Shown piece by piece: positions 35,912 to 45,024 of a DNA stretch of 64,000 nucleotides. The stretch lies in the NCBI GenBank assembly GCA_040384665.1, contig JAZKIY010000003.1:1-64000 (forward strand), read 5' to 3'. The position numbers and the translations under genes are program-made. The notes under the pieces were generated by a model. That model was not told the DNA's origin and did not search any database. It saw only the letters and a program-made list of their open reading frames with translations. This DNA is from PCRC01 sp040384665 (GTDB lineage Bacteria; Pseudomonadota; Gammaproteobacteria; Burkholderiales; Burkholderiaceae_C). Positions within the stretch are counted from its first letter, which is position 1; each line of letters begins with the position of its first letter.

Positions 35912-36042
35912 AGGGCACTGTAGGCCTCTGCCATGCGCAGCGCGGCGCGATAAGCCGCACAAACAGGCGTCTTTTCTGGCCTTTGCAAATTCGTTACATG
36001 CCGATACTCATTTCAAACCTCCCACCTCCGGGTGTTCCCACC

Positions 36043-36429
36043 ATGACGCAACCCTTGACATCTCTTCTCGACCGACAAGGCCGGGTACTTGAGCTTTTGG
36101 CACAACGTCAGCAAGTGTTGGCAGGCAACATTGCCAACGCCGACACCCCGGGCTACAAGGCGCAGGACGTGGACTTTGCCAGTGCGCTGAAGCAGGCCCG
36201 GGCGGTGCAGACCGCCGCCCACAGCGCGCACCTGCCGCTGGCCGGTGGCGCCGATGGCAAGGCTGCGGTGGTCTTTCGCGCCGCAGAGCAGCCCAGCATC
36301 GACGGCAACACGGTGGACCTCGACCGCGAACGCGCCAACTTTGCCGACAACGCGATGCGTTACGAAGCCACCCTGCGCTTCATCAACGGCCATGTGCGGA
36401 CCATGCTGTCTGCCATCACCGGCCAGTAA
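36043..36429 (+). CDS. flgB: flagellar proximal rod protein FlgB
   Basis: This 128-residue rod subunit has the family motif LAGNIANADTPGYKAQDVDFASAL near the N-terminus and FADNAMRYEATLRFINGHVRTMLSAI at the end; the two helices form the axial coiled coil. The ATG at 36043 begins the canonical rod-protein helix; upstream in-frame starts add unrelated residues. It is the first gene of a ten-kilobase run ending with flgL. Confidence 0.95.
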   Translation: MTQPLTSLLDRQGRVLELLAQRQQVLAGNIANADTPGYKAQDVDFASALKQARAVQTAAHSAHLPLAGGADGKAAVVFRAAEQPSIDGNTVDLDRERANFADNAMRYEATLRFINGHVRTMLSAITGQ

Positions 36430-36454
36430 GCCTCGGCCCTGAAAGGAAACCACC

Positions 36455-36859
36455 ATGTCCCTGTTTGATGTGTTCGCTATTTCCGGCAGCGCGGTGTCGG
36501 CCCAGAGCAAGCGGCTCAACGTGGTCGCCAGCAACCTGGCCAACGCCGACTCGGTGGCGGGGCCCGACGGCCAGTCGTACAAGGCGCGCCAGCTGACCTT
36601 CCAGGCCCAGCCCATGCCCGGCAGCACCACACCCGGCGTGACCGTGACCGGCATTTCAGAGAACCAGACGCCCGGCCGCCGTTCGCACGAACCGGCCCAC
36701 CCCATGGCGGACGCCGAAGGCTACGTGACGCATTCCAACGTCAGCGTGGTGGACGAGATGGTCAACATGATCTCGGCCTCGCGTTCGTACCAGAACAACG
36801 TCGAGGTGATGAACACCGCCCGCACGCTGCTCTCCAAAACCCTGCAGATGGGCCAGTAA
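36455..36859 (+). CDS. flgC: flagellar proximal rod protein FlgC
   Basis: This 134-residue rod subunit has ISGSAVSAQSKRLNVVASNLANADSVAGPDG, the rod-protein motif, and ends VDEMVNMISASRSYQNNVEVMNTARTLLSKTLQMGQ, the conserved C-terminal helix. AAAGGAAA precedes the ATG. It follows flgB by 25 bases. Confidence 0.96.
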   Translation: MSLFDVFAISGSAVSAQSKRLNVVASNLANADSVAGPDGQSYKARQLTFQAQPMPGSTTPGVTVTGISENQTPGRRSHEPAHPMADAEGYVTHSNVSVVDEMVNMISASRSYQNNVEVMNTARTLLSKTLQMGQ

Positions 36860-36871
36860 AAGGAACACCCG

Positions 36872-37534
36872 ATGGCCATCTCCCAAGTCAACAACACGGC
36901 ATCCAACCCGCTGGCAGCGTCCAGCAACAGCGGCACGTCGAGTGCCGCCGAACAGCAAGACCGCTTCATGAAGCTGCTGGTCGCGCAGATGAAGAACCAG
37001 GACCCGCTGAACCCGATGGACAACGCGCAGATGACCAGCCAGATCGCGCAGATCAACACGGTCAGCGGCATTGAAAAACTCAACACCACGGTCACCTCGC
37101 TGCTGGCCAGTTTCAACAACCTGCAGGCGCAGTCGGCCACGCAGTTGCCCGGCCGTTCGGTGCTGGTGCCAGGTACCGGCCTGACGCTGGCCGATGGCAA
37201 GGCCATGGGCGGTGTGGAACTGGGCGGCGCTGCCGATGCGGTGACGGTCGACATCGTGGACGCCACCGGTGCCACGGTGCGTTCGCTGTCATTGGGTGCA
37301 TCAACTGCCGGTGTGCGCAGCTTCAACTGGGACGGTCTGCTGGCCGACGGCAAGACCGCGCCCGCAGGCGACTACCGCATCCGCGTCAGCGCCACTGCCG
37401 GTGGCAATCCAGTGCCCGCCGGTGCACTTGCCGTCAGCCGGGTGCAGGCGGTGAGCACCGGCAGCAACGGCGTGCAGCTGGACCTTGGCAGCGCGGGCAC
37501 ACGCGCCTACAGCGACGTGCGCTCTTTCCTTTGA
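36872..37534 (+). CDS. flgD: hook cap protein FlgD
   Basis: This 220-residue scaffold is needed for hook polymerisation and is discarded later. The N-terminal export and capping part has DRFMKLLVAQMKNQDPLNPMDNAQMTSQIAQINTVSGIEKLN, the family signature. The C-terminal part (about 105-215) forms Tudor-like and FlgD Ig-like domains with SFNWDGLLADGKTAPAGDYRIRVSATAGG. Confidence 0.95.
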   Translation: MAISQVNNTASNPLAASSNSGTSSAAEQQDRFMKLLVAQMKNQDPLNPMDNAQMTSQIAQINTVSGIEKLNTTVTSLLASFNNLQAQSATQLPGRSVLVPGTGLTLADGKAMGGVELGGAADAVTVDIVDATGATVRSLSLGASTAGVRSFNWDGLLADGKTAPAGDYRIRVSATAGGNPVPAGALAVSRVQAVSTGSNGVQLDLGSAGTRAYSDVRSFL

Positions 37535-37567
37535 ACCGTTTTCCTTCGATCTGAACTGGAGTACACC

Positions 37568-38884
37568 ATGGGTTTTCAACAAGGCGTCAGTGGTCTGAAT
37601 GCAGCCTCCCGCAACTTGGAGGTGATTGGCAACAACATCGCCAACGCCAACACCGTGGGTGCCAAAACCTCGCGCGCAGAATTCTCCGACGTCTATGCCA
37701 ACGTGGCTTACAACGCAGGCAACACCTCGGCGGGCGTGGGCGTGCGGGTGCAGTCGGTGACGCAGCAGTTCACCCAAGGCGGTATCCGCACCACCGAGAA
37801 CCCGCTGGACGTGGCCATCAACGGCCGTGGCTTCTTCCGCGTGGCGCAGCCCGGTGTCAGTACCGACGTGGCCTACACCCGCAATGGCCAGTTCCAGCTC
37901 GACAGCGCCGGCTATGTGGTCACCAACCAGGGCCTGCGCTTGCAGGGTTACCAGGTGGACGCCACGACCGGCAAACCCGGCGGCATTGTGGGCGACATCC
38001 TGCTGCCGTCCCAGGGCATTGGCCCCCGCGTGACCTCGTCGGCCGCGCTGCGCATGAACCTGGACGCCCGCACCGCCGCGCCCACCGCCACCACCCCGGC
38101 GTTCAACCTGACCGACCCCAAGTCCTACACCTCGGCCACTTCGGTCGCCACGTATGACCAGCAAGGCAACCAGCAGGTGCTGTCGGTCTATTTCCGCAAG
38201 ACGGCCGTGGCCAACGAATGGGAGGTCTACACCGCCCACGAAGGTGTGCCCGTGCCCGCCCTGTCGGGCGCTGGCGCCCAGCAAGAGCCTGTGGGCCGCA
38301 TCACCTTCAAGGCCGACGGCACGCTCGACGCGGCCAACACCGGCAGCCTGTCGGGCGGCACGCTGACCGCTGGCGACGTGGCGCTGGCCATCCCGTTTGC
38401 GGCGTCCACCTTGCCGGTGGCGCCATCGGCTTCCACCACCTCGGCACCCGTGACTTTGTCGTTCACTGGCGCCACCCAGTTTGGCAGCCCCTTCGGCGTG
38501 ACCGAGGCCACGCAGGACGGCTACGCTCCCGGGCAATTGGCCGGCTTTGGCATTGGCGCCAACGGCATGGTCGAAGCGCGCTACTCGAACGGCAAGACCT
38601 TGAACGCGGCCCAGATCGCCCTGGCCGATTTCCGCAACGAGCAGGGCTTGTCCCCCGCGGGCAGCAACCTGTGGCACGAAACCCCGGCTTCCGGCCAGGC
38701 GGCGGTGAGCGCTCCCGGCACTGCCAACCTGGGTGCGCTGCAGGGTGGCGCGCTGGAAGAGTCCAACGTCGACCTGACGCAGCAGCTGGTGGACATGATT
38801 TCTGCCCAGCGCAACTACCAGGCCAATGCCCAGACCATCAAGACCATGGACCAGATGCTGTCCACGCTGGTCAACCTGCGCTGA
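37568..38884 (+). CDS. flgE: flagellar hook protein FlgE
   Basis: This 438-residue hook subunit begins GFQQGVSGLNAASRNLEVIGNNIANANTVGAKTSRAEFSDVYA and ends LEESNVDLTQQLVDMISAQRNYQANAQTIKTMDQMLSTLVNLR, the two axial helices. The centre (about 110-370) forms the variable outer domains. CTGGAG precedes the ATG. Its length is normal for the family. Confidence 0.96.
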   Translation: MGFQQGVSGLNAASRNLEVIGNNIANANTVGAKTSRAEFSDVYANVAYNAGNTSAGVGVRVQSVTQQFTQGGIRTTENPLDVAINGRGFFRVAQPGVSTDVAYTRNGQFQLDSAGYVVTNQGLRLQGYQVDATTGKPGGIVGDILLPSQGIGPRVTSSAALRMNLDARTAAPTATTPAFNLTDPKSYTSATSVATYDQQGNQQVLSVYFRKTAVANEWEVYTAHEGVPVPALSGAGAQQEPVGRITFKADGTLDAANTGSLSGGTLTAGDVALAIPFAASTLPVAPSASTTSAPVTLSFTGATQFGSPFGVTEATQDGYAPGQLAGFGIGANGMVEARYSNGKTLNAAQIALADFRNEQGLSPAGSNLWHETPASGQAAVSAPGTANLGALQGGALEESNVDLTQQLVDMISAQRNYQANAQTIKTMDQMLSTLVNLR

Positions 38885-38900
38885 ACGGCACCGCTGACCC

Positions 38901-39635
38901 ATGGACCGCCTGATCTACACCGCCGCTTCCGCCGCCAGGGCGCTCACGCTCCGGCAGGACGGCATCACGCAAAACCTGGCCAATGCCAACACCACCGGCT
39001 TCCGCGCCGACCTGGTGGCTTTCCGTGCCGTGCCAGTGCAGGGCGAGGGGGCCAGCACGCGGGTGCAGGCGCTGGAGGTCACGACCGGCTTTGACAGTCA
39101 GTCCGGCCCGATCAACGCCACCAGCCGCAACCTCGACGTGGCGATCAAGGGCGACGGCTACATCGCGGTGCAGACCGCCGCCGGCGGCGAGGCCTACACC
39201 CGCAACGGTGGTTTCGAGGTGAATGCCGAAGGCGTGCTCACCGCCTACAACGGCCAACCCGTGGCGGGCGAGGGTGGCACGCTGACCATTCCCCAGGGCA
39301 CCCAGGTGCACATTGCCGACGACGGCACAGTGAGCGCCAAGCCAGCCACCGGCCCGGCGCAGACGGTGGGGCGCATCAAGCTGGTGAACCCGCTCGCCGC
39401 AGAACTGCAAAAAGGCGCCGATGGCCTGCTCCGCACCCGCTCCGGTGACCCGGCGCCTTCCGACGAGGCGGTGAAGATCACCTCTGGCGCGCTGGAGGGC
39501 AGCAACGTCAACATCATCGACGCCATGGTCAACATGATCGCCGCGTCGCGCCAGTTTGAAACCCAGATGAAGCTGCTGCAGAACGCCGAGCAGAACGACC
39601 AGCGTGCTGCCCAGCTGCTGGCCCAGTCGCACTGA
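38901..39635 (+). CDS. flgF: flagellar rod protein FlgF
   Basis: This 244-residue proximal rod protein starts MDRLIYTAASAARALTLRQDGITQNLANANTTGFRADL and ends NIIDAMVNMIAASRQFETQMKLLQNAEQND. The middle has LDVAIKGDGYIAVQTAAGGEAYTRNGGFEVNAEG, shared with FlgG and FlgE. No clear ribosome site precedes the ATG, so coupling to flgE (16 bases upstream) is likely. Confidence 0.95.
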   Translation: MDRLIYTAASAARALTLRQDGITQNLANANTTGFRADLVAFRAVPVQGEGASTRVQALEVTTGFDSQSGPINATSRNLDVAIKGDGYIAVQTAAGGEAYTRNGGFEVNAEGVLTAYNGQPVAGEGGTLTIPQGTQVHIADDGTVSAKPATGPAQTVGRIKLVNPLAAELQKGADGLLRTRSGDPAPSDEAVKITSGALEGSNVNIIDAMVNMIAASRQFETQMKLLQNAEQNDQRAAQLLAQSH

Positions 39636-39652
39636 TTGAAGGAGTCATCACC

Positions 39653-40435
39653 ATGATGCGTTCACTGTCCATTGCCAAAACCGGCCTGGAAGCCCAGCAA
39701 ACCCAGCTGGATGCCATCACCCACAACCTGGCCAACACCGCCACCAACGGCTACAAGCGCAGCCGCGTGGTCTTTGAAGACCTGCTGTACCAGAACCTGC
39801 GCCAGGCGGGTGCCCCCTCCAGTGCCCAGACGGAATTGCCCACTGGGCTCCAGCTGGGCACCGGTGTGCGTTCGGTGGCCACGGTGCGCAATTTCAGCCA
39901 GGGGGGCTTGAACCAGACCGGCAACAACCTGGACCTGGCGGTGAACGGCCAAGGGTTTTTCCAGGTGCAAATGCCCGATGGCACCACCTCTTACACCCGC
40001 GATGGCTCGTTCCAGGTGGACGCCCAGGGCCAGTTGGTCAACTCCAGTGGCTACGCGGTCAGCCCCGGCATCACCATGCCGGCCAACACCCAGAGCATCA
40101 CCATCGGCCGCGACGGCATCGTGTCGGTCACCGTGGCCGGCACCACCGCGCCACAGCAGATCGGCCAGATCCAATTGGCCAATTTCATGAACCCGGCCGG
40201 GCTGGACCCGCGGGGCGGCAACCTGTTTGCCGAAACGTCGGCTTCGGGCAACCCGCAGACCGGCAATCCCGGCGCCAATGGCCTGGGGGTGGTCACCCAG
40301 GGCGTGGTGGAAAGCTCCAACGTCAATGTGGTCGAAGAACTGGTGGCCATGATCCAGACGCAGCGCGCCTACGAGATCAACTCCAAGGCAATCCAGACCT
40401 CTGACCAGATGCTGGCCCGCCTGACCCAGCTGTAA
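39653..40435 (+). CDS. flgG: flagellar distal rod protein FlgG
   Basis: This 260-residue distal rod subunit carries SLSIAKTGLEAQQTQLDAITHNLANTATNGYKRSRVVFEDLLYQ, including the FlgG-specific segment that makes the rod rigid, and ends VVEELVAMIQTQRAYEINSKAIQTSDQMLARLTQL. It starts with two consecutive ATG codons; the first has AAGGAG nine bases upstream. Confidence 0.97.
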   Translation: MMRSLSIAKTGLEAQQTQLDAITHNLANTATNGYKRSRVVFEDLLYQNLRQAGAPSSAQTELPTGLQLGTGVRSVATVRNFSQGGLNQTGNNLDLAVNGQGFFQVQMPDGTTSYTRDGSFQVDAQGQLVNSSGYAVSPGITMPANTQSITIGRDGIVSVTVAGTTAPQQIGQIQLANFMNPAGLDPRGGNLFAETSASGNPQTGNPGANGLGVVTQGVVESSNVNVVEELVAMIQTQRAYEINSKAIQTSDQMLARLTQL

Positions 40436-40448
40436 AGGAACACCCGCC

Positions 40449-41126
40449 ATGTCGTTTGCCTGGAAGATGGTTGCCGTGTCCCTCTTGTCTGCTGTGCTGG
40501 GCGGCTGCGCCGCAGTGGCCACCCCGCAGGTCGACATGCTGACCACCGTGCCTCCGATGGCGCTGCCCGCGCCGCTGCCAACCCCGACCCAAGGGGCCAT
40601 CTTTCAGGTGGCCAGCCACCGCCCCCTGTTTGAAGACCGCCGCGCCCGTTTGGCCGGCGACACCCTGACCATCCAGATCGAAGAGCAGTTGACCGCCAGC
40701 CAGCAGTCCACCAGCAAGCTCAACCGCGACAGTTCCCTGTCGGCCGGTGTGTCGGCACTGCCATTTGCCTCGACCCGCTTGCTGGGCCGCTTGTCGGCCG
40801 ATGCCACCTCGGGCGTGGACACCTCTGCCGATGGCAAGACCAACAGCACCAACACCTTTGCCGGCACCATCACGGTGCTGGTGCAGCAGGTGCTGCCGAA
40901 CGGCAACCTGGTGGTGGCAGGCGAAAAGCAGCTGGGTGTGAACCAGAACGTGGACGTGATGCGCTTCTCTGGCATCGTGAACCCGGTGTCCATCCGTGCC
41001 GGCAACGTGGTCAGTTCCACCCAGGTGGCCGAAGCCCGGCTGGAACAACGCGGCCGCGGCGACATTGGCCGGGTGCAGGGACTGGGCTGGTTGTCCCGTT
41101 TCTTCCTCAGCGTGGCACCTGTATGA
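40449..41126 (+). CDS. flgH: flagellar L-ring protein FlgH
   Basis: This 225-residue outer-membrane lipoprotein forms the L ring. A lipoprotein signal with lipobox LGGC places the acylated cysteine at residue 20. The mature part has TLTIQIEEQLTASQQSTSKLNRDSSLSAG and GNLVVAGEKQLGVNQNVDVMRFSGIVNP. AAAGGAA precedes the ATG. The stop overlaps the flgI start by four bases. Confidence 0.96.
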   Translation: MSFAWKMVAVSLLSAVLGGCAAVATPQVDMLTTVPPMALPAPLPTPTQGAIFQVASHRPLFEDRRARLAGDTLTIQIEEQLTASQQSTSKLNRDSSLSAGVSALPFASTRLLGRLSADATSGVDTSADGKTNSTNTFAGTITVLVQQVLPNGNLVVAGEKQLGVNQNVDVMRFSGIVNPVSIRAGNVVSSTQVAEARLEQRGRGDIGRVQGLGWLSRFFLSVAPV

Positions 41127-42244
41127 ACAGCCCATTTCTTCGTCTGATCGCGCTGGCATTGGCCTGTGTCGTCACCCCGGCAACCTGGGCTGCCAACGGT
41201 GGCAGCGAGCGCATCCGCGACTTGGCCAGCATCTCTGGCGTGCGCGTCAACCAACTGATCGGCTATGGCGTGGTGGTGGGCCTGGACGGCAGCGGCGACG
41301 CCACCAACCAGGTGCAGTTCACCGGCCAGAGCGTGCAGTCGTTGCTGAGCCAGTTTGGTGTCACCTTGCCACCCGGCGTCACGCCACAGATGAAAAACGT
41401 GGCGGCGGTGATGGTCACGGCGGCACTGCCGTCGTTCGCCCAGACCGGGCAACAAATTGACATCACCGTGTCATCGCTGGGCAATGCACGCAGCCTGCGC
41501 GGCGGTACTTTGTTGCTGACGCCGCTGCGTGGCGCGGATGGCCAGATCTACGCCATGGCCCAGGGCAACCTGGTGATCGGTGGGGCAGGGGCTTCGGCTG
41601 GGGGCAGCAAGGTCGCCATCAACCACCTGCTGGCCGGCCGCGTGCCGGGCGGTGCCACGGTGGAGCGGGTGGTGGCCAACGCGGCATTGACCGCCGACGT
41701 GATCCATCTGGAACTGAACCAGACCGATTTCTCCACCGCCCGTCTGGTGGCCGATGCCATCAACCGCAAGCACGGGGCCGAAGACGTGGCCGCCGCGCTG
41801 GACGGCCGGGTGGTGCAGGTGCGCTTTCCCGGCGTGGGCAGCCGCGTTGCTTTCATCTCGTCGCTGGAAAACATCGAGGTGGCGCTGGAAGCGCCTCCCG
41901 CCCGTGTGGTGGTGAACGCCCGCAGCGGCTCGGTGGTGATGAACCAGTCGGTTCGCCTCGGTGCCTGTGCGGTGGCGCACGGCAGCCTGTCGGTCACGGT
42001 GTCGAGCACACCGGTCATCAGTCAGCCGAATGCATTCTCTGGTGGCCAGACGGTGGTCACCGAAAAAACCGACATCCGTGTGCAACAAGACCCCGGTGTG
42101 CTGTTCAACATCCCTGCGAGTGCCGACCTGGCCGACATCGTCAAGTCGCTGAATGCGCTCGGGGCCACGGCGCAGGATTTGATTGGCATCCTCCAGGCCA
42201 TCAAGGCGGCGGGCGCACTCAAGGCCGAGCTGGAAATCATATGA
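41123..42244 (+). CDS. flgI: flagellar P-ring protein FlgI
   Basis: This 373-residue periplasmic protein forms the P ring. A signal peptide (about 1-23, ending ATWA) is followed by SERIRDLASISGVRVNQLIGYGVVVGLDGSGD, a strong family signature; the C-terminus has LVKSLNALGATAQDLIGILQAIKAAGALKAELEII. It is coupled by overlap with flgH and flgJ. Confidence 0.97.
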   Translation: MNSPFLRLIALALACVVTPATWAANGGSERIRDLASISGVRVNQLIGYGVVVGLDGSGDATNQVQFTGQSVQSLLSQFGVTLPPGVTPQMKNVAAVMVTAALPSFAQTGQQIDITVSSLGNARSLRGGTLLLTPLRGADGQIYAMAQGNLVIGGAGASAGGSKVAINHLLAGRVPGGATVERVVANAALTADVIHLELNQTDFSTARLVADAINRKHGAEDVAAALDGRVVQVRFPGVGSRVAFISSLENIEVALEAPPARVVVNARSGSVVMNQSVRLGACAVAHGSLSVTVSSTPVISQPNAFSGGQTVVTEKTDIRVQQDPGVLFNIPASADLADIVKSLNALGATAQDLIGILQAIKAAGALKAELEII

Positions 42245-43107
42245 CCATCTCCGACGCTTCCAGTTCGTCGCTGGGCATTGACAGCCGGTCGCTGGACGCG
42301 CTTCGGAACGAGGCCACGCGCAACCCGAACGGTGCCGCGAGGCAGGCTGCCGTGCAGTTCGAGTCGATGTTCATGCAGATGGTGCTCAAGAGCATGCGCG
42401 ACGCGACCATCAAGGCCGACGAGTCCAGCAACACCGGCGGCGACACCTTCACCGGCATGCTGGACACACAAATGGCCAAACAGTTTGCCGGCCGCCCCGG
42501 TGGCCTGGCCGACATGATCGAGCGGCAGCTGTCGCGCCACATGCAGGCGTTGCCTGCGGGCACGAGCGATGCTTTGCCCGCCGTGGCCATACCCGCATTG
42601 CCTGCAGCCCTGCCAGTGAACGCCAGGCCTGGCACACCACAGGCGCAGTTCATCGAGAAGCTGAGCCCCCACGCCCGCGCTGCCGAGCGCGAGACAGGTG
42701 TGCCCGCGTCCTTCATCCTCGGGCAGGCGGCGCTGGAGTCCGGCTGGGGCAAGGGCGAAATCCGCAACCCGGACGGCAGCCCGTCGTTCAACCTGTTTGG
42801 CATCAAGGCCAGCGCCGGATGGAAAGGTGCCACCACCGACGTCCGCACCACCGAGTATGTGAACGGTGAGCCGGTGAAACAAACCGCCCGCTTTCGCAGC
42901 TACGGTTCCTACAGCGAGGCGTTTGCCGACTACGCCCGCATGCTCAGCAACAGCCCGCGTTACAGCAGCGTTGTGCGCGGCGCCACCAGTGCCGAAGGTT
43001 TTGCCAACGGCATGCAGCGCGCGGGCTACGCCACCGACCCGGCGTACGCCTCCAAGCTGACCCGCACCATCAATCTGGCGCTGGCGGTGCAGCGCTCCAC
43101 AGGCTGA
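42241..43107 (+). CDS. flgJ: rod-cap peptidoglycan hydrolase FlgJ
   Basis: This 288-residue two-domain protein opens the cell wall for the rod. The N-terminal rod-binding domain (about 15-100) has QAAVQFESMFMQMVLKSMRDATIKADESSNTGGDTFTGMLDTQMAKQ. The C-terminal glucosaminidase domain (about 135-285) carries catalytic Glu in GQAALESGWGKGEI and ends YASKLTRTINLAL. The dual-domain type is usual in beta- and gammaproteobacteria. Confidence 0.96.
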   Translation: MTISDASSSSLGIDSRSLDALRNEATRNPNGAARQAAVQFESMFMQMVLKSMRDATIKADESSNTGGDTFTGMLDTQMAKQFAGRPGGLADMIERQLSRHMQALPAGTSDALPAVAIPALPAALPVNARPGTPQAQFIEKLSPHARAAERETGVPASFILGQAALESGWGKGEIRNPDGSPSFNLFGIKASAGWKGATTDVRTTEYVNGEPVKQTARFRSYGSYSEAFADYARMLSNSPRYSSVVRGATSAEGFANGMQRAGYATDPAYASKLTRTINLALAVQRSTG

Positions 43108-43117
43108 GGAGATTGCC

Positions 43118-45013
43118 ATGACATCCTTGTTGAACATTGGCACCCGCAGTCTGGCTGCGGCGCAGGGCGCGCTCAGCACCATTTCGCACAACATCGCCAA
43201 CGTGAACACCCCTGGGTATTCGCGGCAGGAGGCGGTGCTGTCCACCGCGTCGGGTCAGTTCACCGGCTCTGGCTTCTTTGGCCGGGGTGTGGACCTGACC
43301 ACAGTGCGCCGCCAGTACGACCAGTTTTTGATGGGCGCAGTGCAGTCCAACACGGCCCAGGCCTCGGCCGACGCCGCGCGTTCAGACGCCATGGCCCAGC
43401 TCGACAGCCTGTTCTCTGACCCGGAACTGGGCATTGGTGCCGCAGTCGACGGTTTGTTCTCGGCTGCAGGCGACCTTGGCAACCGGCCTGCAGACACCTC
43501 GGTGCGGCAGGCCTTTGTGGCCCGTGCCGACCAGCTGGCCCAGCGTGTGACCGCAGTGGGCAGCCAGCTGAGCGAAATGGGCCAGTTGGCCGATCTGCGG
43601 CTGACCCAGTCGGTAGCACAGGTGAACCAGCGGCTGACCGAGATCAAGAATCTGAACAACCAGATCGCCCAGTCCCAGACCTCTGGCCATGCCCCCAACG
43701 ACTGGCTGGACCAGCGCGATGTTGCCTTGAAGGCCTTGAACGAGCTGATTGGCGTGAGCACGGTTGCGTCGTCTGATGGCAGCATCAACCTGTTTGGAGC
43801 CAACGGCGCGCCCTTGCTGGTGGGCAACCAGCAGTCGGAACTCCAGGCCGTGCCAGACCCGGCCGACGCCTCCCGCCTCAGTCTGCAGCTCAAAGTGGGG
43901 GCGATCACCCAGCCGCTGGATGGCCAGTCGCTGGGCGGTGGCATTTCCGGGCTGGTTCGCTTCCGCAGCGACGACCTCGCCAATGCCATGAACCAGGTTG
44001 GTCGGCTGGCTGTGGTGCTGGCCGACAGCTTCAACACACAACAGTCTCTGGGTGTGGACGCCAGCGGCGTGCCGGGGCGTGCGCTGTTCACCGTGCCCCA
44101 GCCAGTGACGCGTGCCAATTCCGCCAACAGTGGCACGAACACCATCACCGCCACGGTCAGCAACAGCGCAGACCTGCAGCCCAGCGACTACCAGGTGGAC
44201 TGGAACGGCACCGCCTACACCATCACCCGGCTGTCGGACGGGCACACCACCAATACCGCAATGGTGCCCGCCACGATGGACGGGCTGACCTTCACTTCGT
44301 CCGGCCCGATCGCCTCTGGCAACTCGTACACCATCCAACCCTATGCGGCGGCGGCCAAAGGGCTGGCAGCCCAGCCCCTGCTGCCGCGTGAGATCGCCAC
44401 GGGCTATGCCGCCACGGTGGAATCGACCGCCACCAACAGCGGCAGTGCGTCGGTTCGGCAATTCCAGGTGAACCGCCAGACCACCGACACCACGCTGCCA
44501 GTGACCATTGCCTTCAACAACCCACCCACCACGTTCAACGTGACGGGCCTGGCCAGTGGCAACCTGACCAACGTGCCCTACACCCCCGGCCAGCGTGTAC
44601 CAGCGGCACCCGCCGATTACAACGGCTGGTCGCTCACGCTGGACGGGGCGGCGGCGGCGGGTGACAGTTTTGTAGTCAAGAAGACCCTGAGCCCGGCCAA
44701 CAACAACGGCAACGCACTGGCGCTTGGCCGCCTGGCCGATGCGGCACTGGTCGATGGCGCCACCCTGAACGAGTCTTACGCCACGCTGGTAGGGGATGTC
44801 GGCATACGCATTCAGAGCGCACGCGACAGCGCCAACGTGTCGTCCCGCTTGCTGACTGAAGCGACGTCGCGCCAGCAAAACGTGTCGGGGGTGAACCTTG
44901 ACGAAGAAGCCGCCAACCTGTTGCGTTACCAGCAGGCTTACCAGGCTTCGGCCAAGATCATTCAGGCCAGCCAGCAGCTGTTTGACACCTTGTTGTCGGC
45001 CGTTAATCGTTAA
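43118..45013 (+). CDS. flgK: hook-filament junction protein FlgK (HAP1)
   Basis: This 631-residue protein begins LLNIGTRSLAAAQGALSTISHNIANVNTPGYSRQEAVLST and ends with the axial helix VNLDEEAANLLRYQQAYQASAKIIQASQQLFDTLLSAV. The middle third has Thr/Ala/Asn-rich repeats of the variable outer domains. GAGGAG precedes the ATG. FlgN is its likely chaperone. Confidence 0.95.
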   Translation: MTSLLNIGTRSLAAAQGALSTISHNIANVNTPGYSRQEAVLSTASGQFTGSGFFGRGVDLTTVRRQYDQFLMGAVQSNTAQASADAARSDAMAQLDSLFSDPELGIGAAVDGLFSAAGDLGNRPADTSVRQAFVARADQLAQRVTAVGSQLSEMGQLADLRLTQSVAQVNQRLTEIKNLNNQIAQSQTSGHAPNDWLDQRDVALKALNELIGVSTVASSDGSINLFGANGAPLLVGNQQSELQAVPDPADASRLSLQLKVGAITQPLDGQSLGGGISGLVRFRSDDLANAMNQVGRLAVVLADSFNTQQSLGVDASGVPGRALFTVPQPVTRANSANSGTNTITATVSNSADLQPSDYQVDWNGTAYTITRLSDGHTTNTAMVPATMDGLTFTSSGPIASGNSYTIQPYAAAAKGLAAQPLLPREIATGYAATVESTATNSGSASVRQFQVNRQTTDTTLPVTIAFNNPPTTFNVTGLASGNLTNVPYTPGQRVPAAPADYNGWSLTLDGAAAAGDSFVVKKTLSPANNNGNALALGRLADAALVDGATLNESYATLVGDVGIRIQSARDSANVSSRLLTEATSRQQNVSGVNLDEEAANLLRYQQAYQASAKIIQASQQLFDTLLSAVNR

Positions 45014-45024
45014 CCGGAGGCGCT

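Noticed and set aside
35977..35987. Possible sigma-54 site before flgB (TGGC with TTGCA)
   Set aside because: GG and GC are five bases apart instead of ten, so the spacing is wrong for a -24/-12 promoter.
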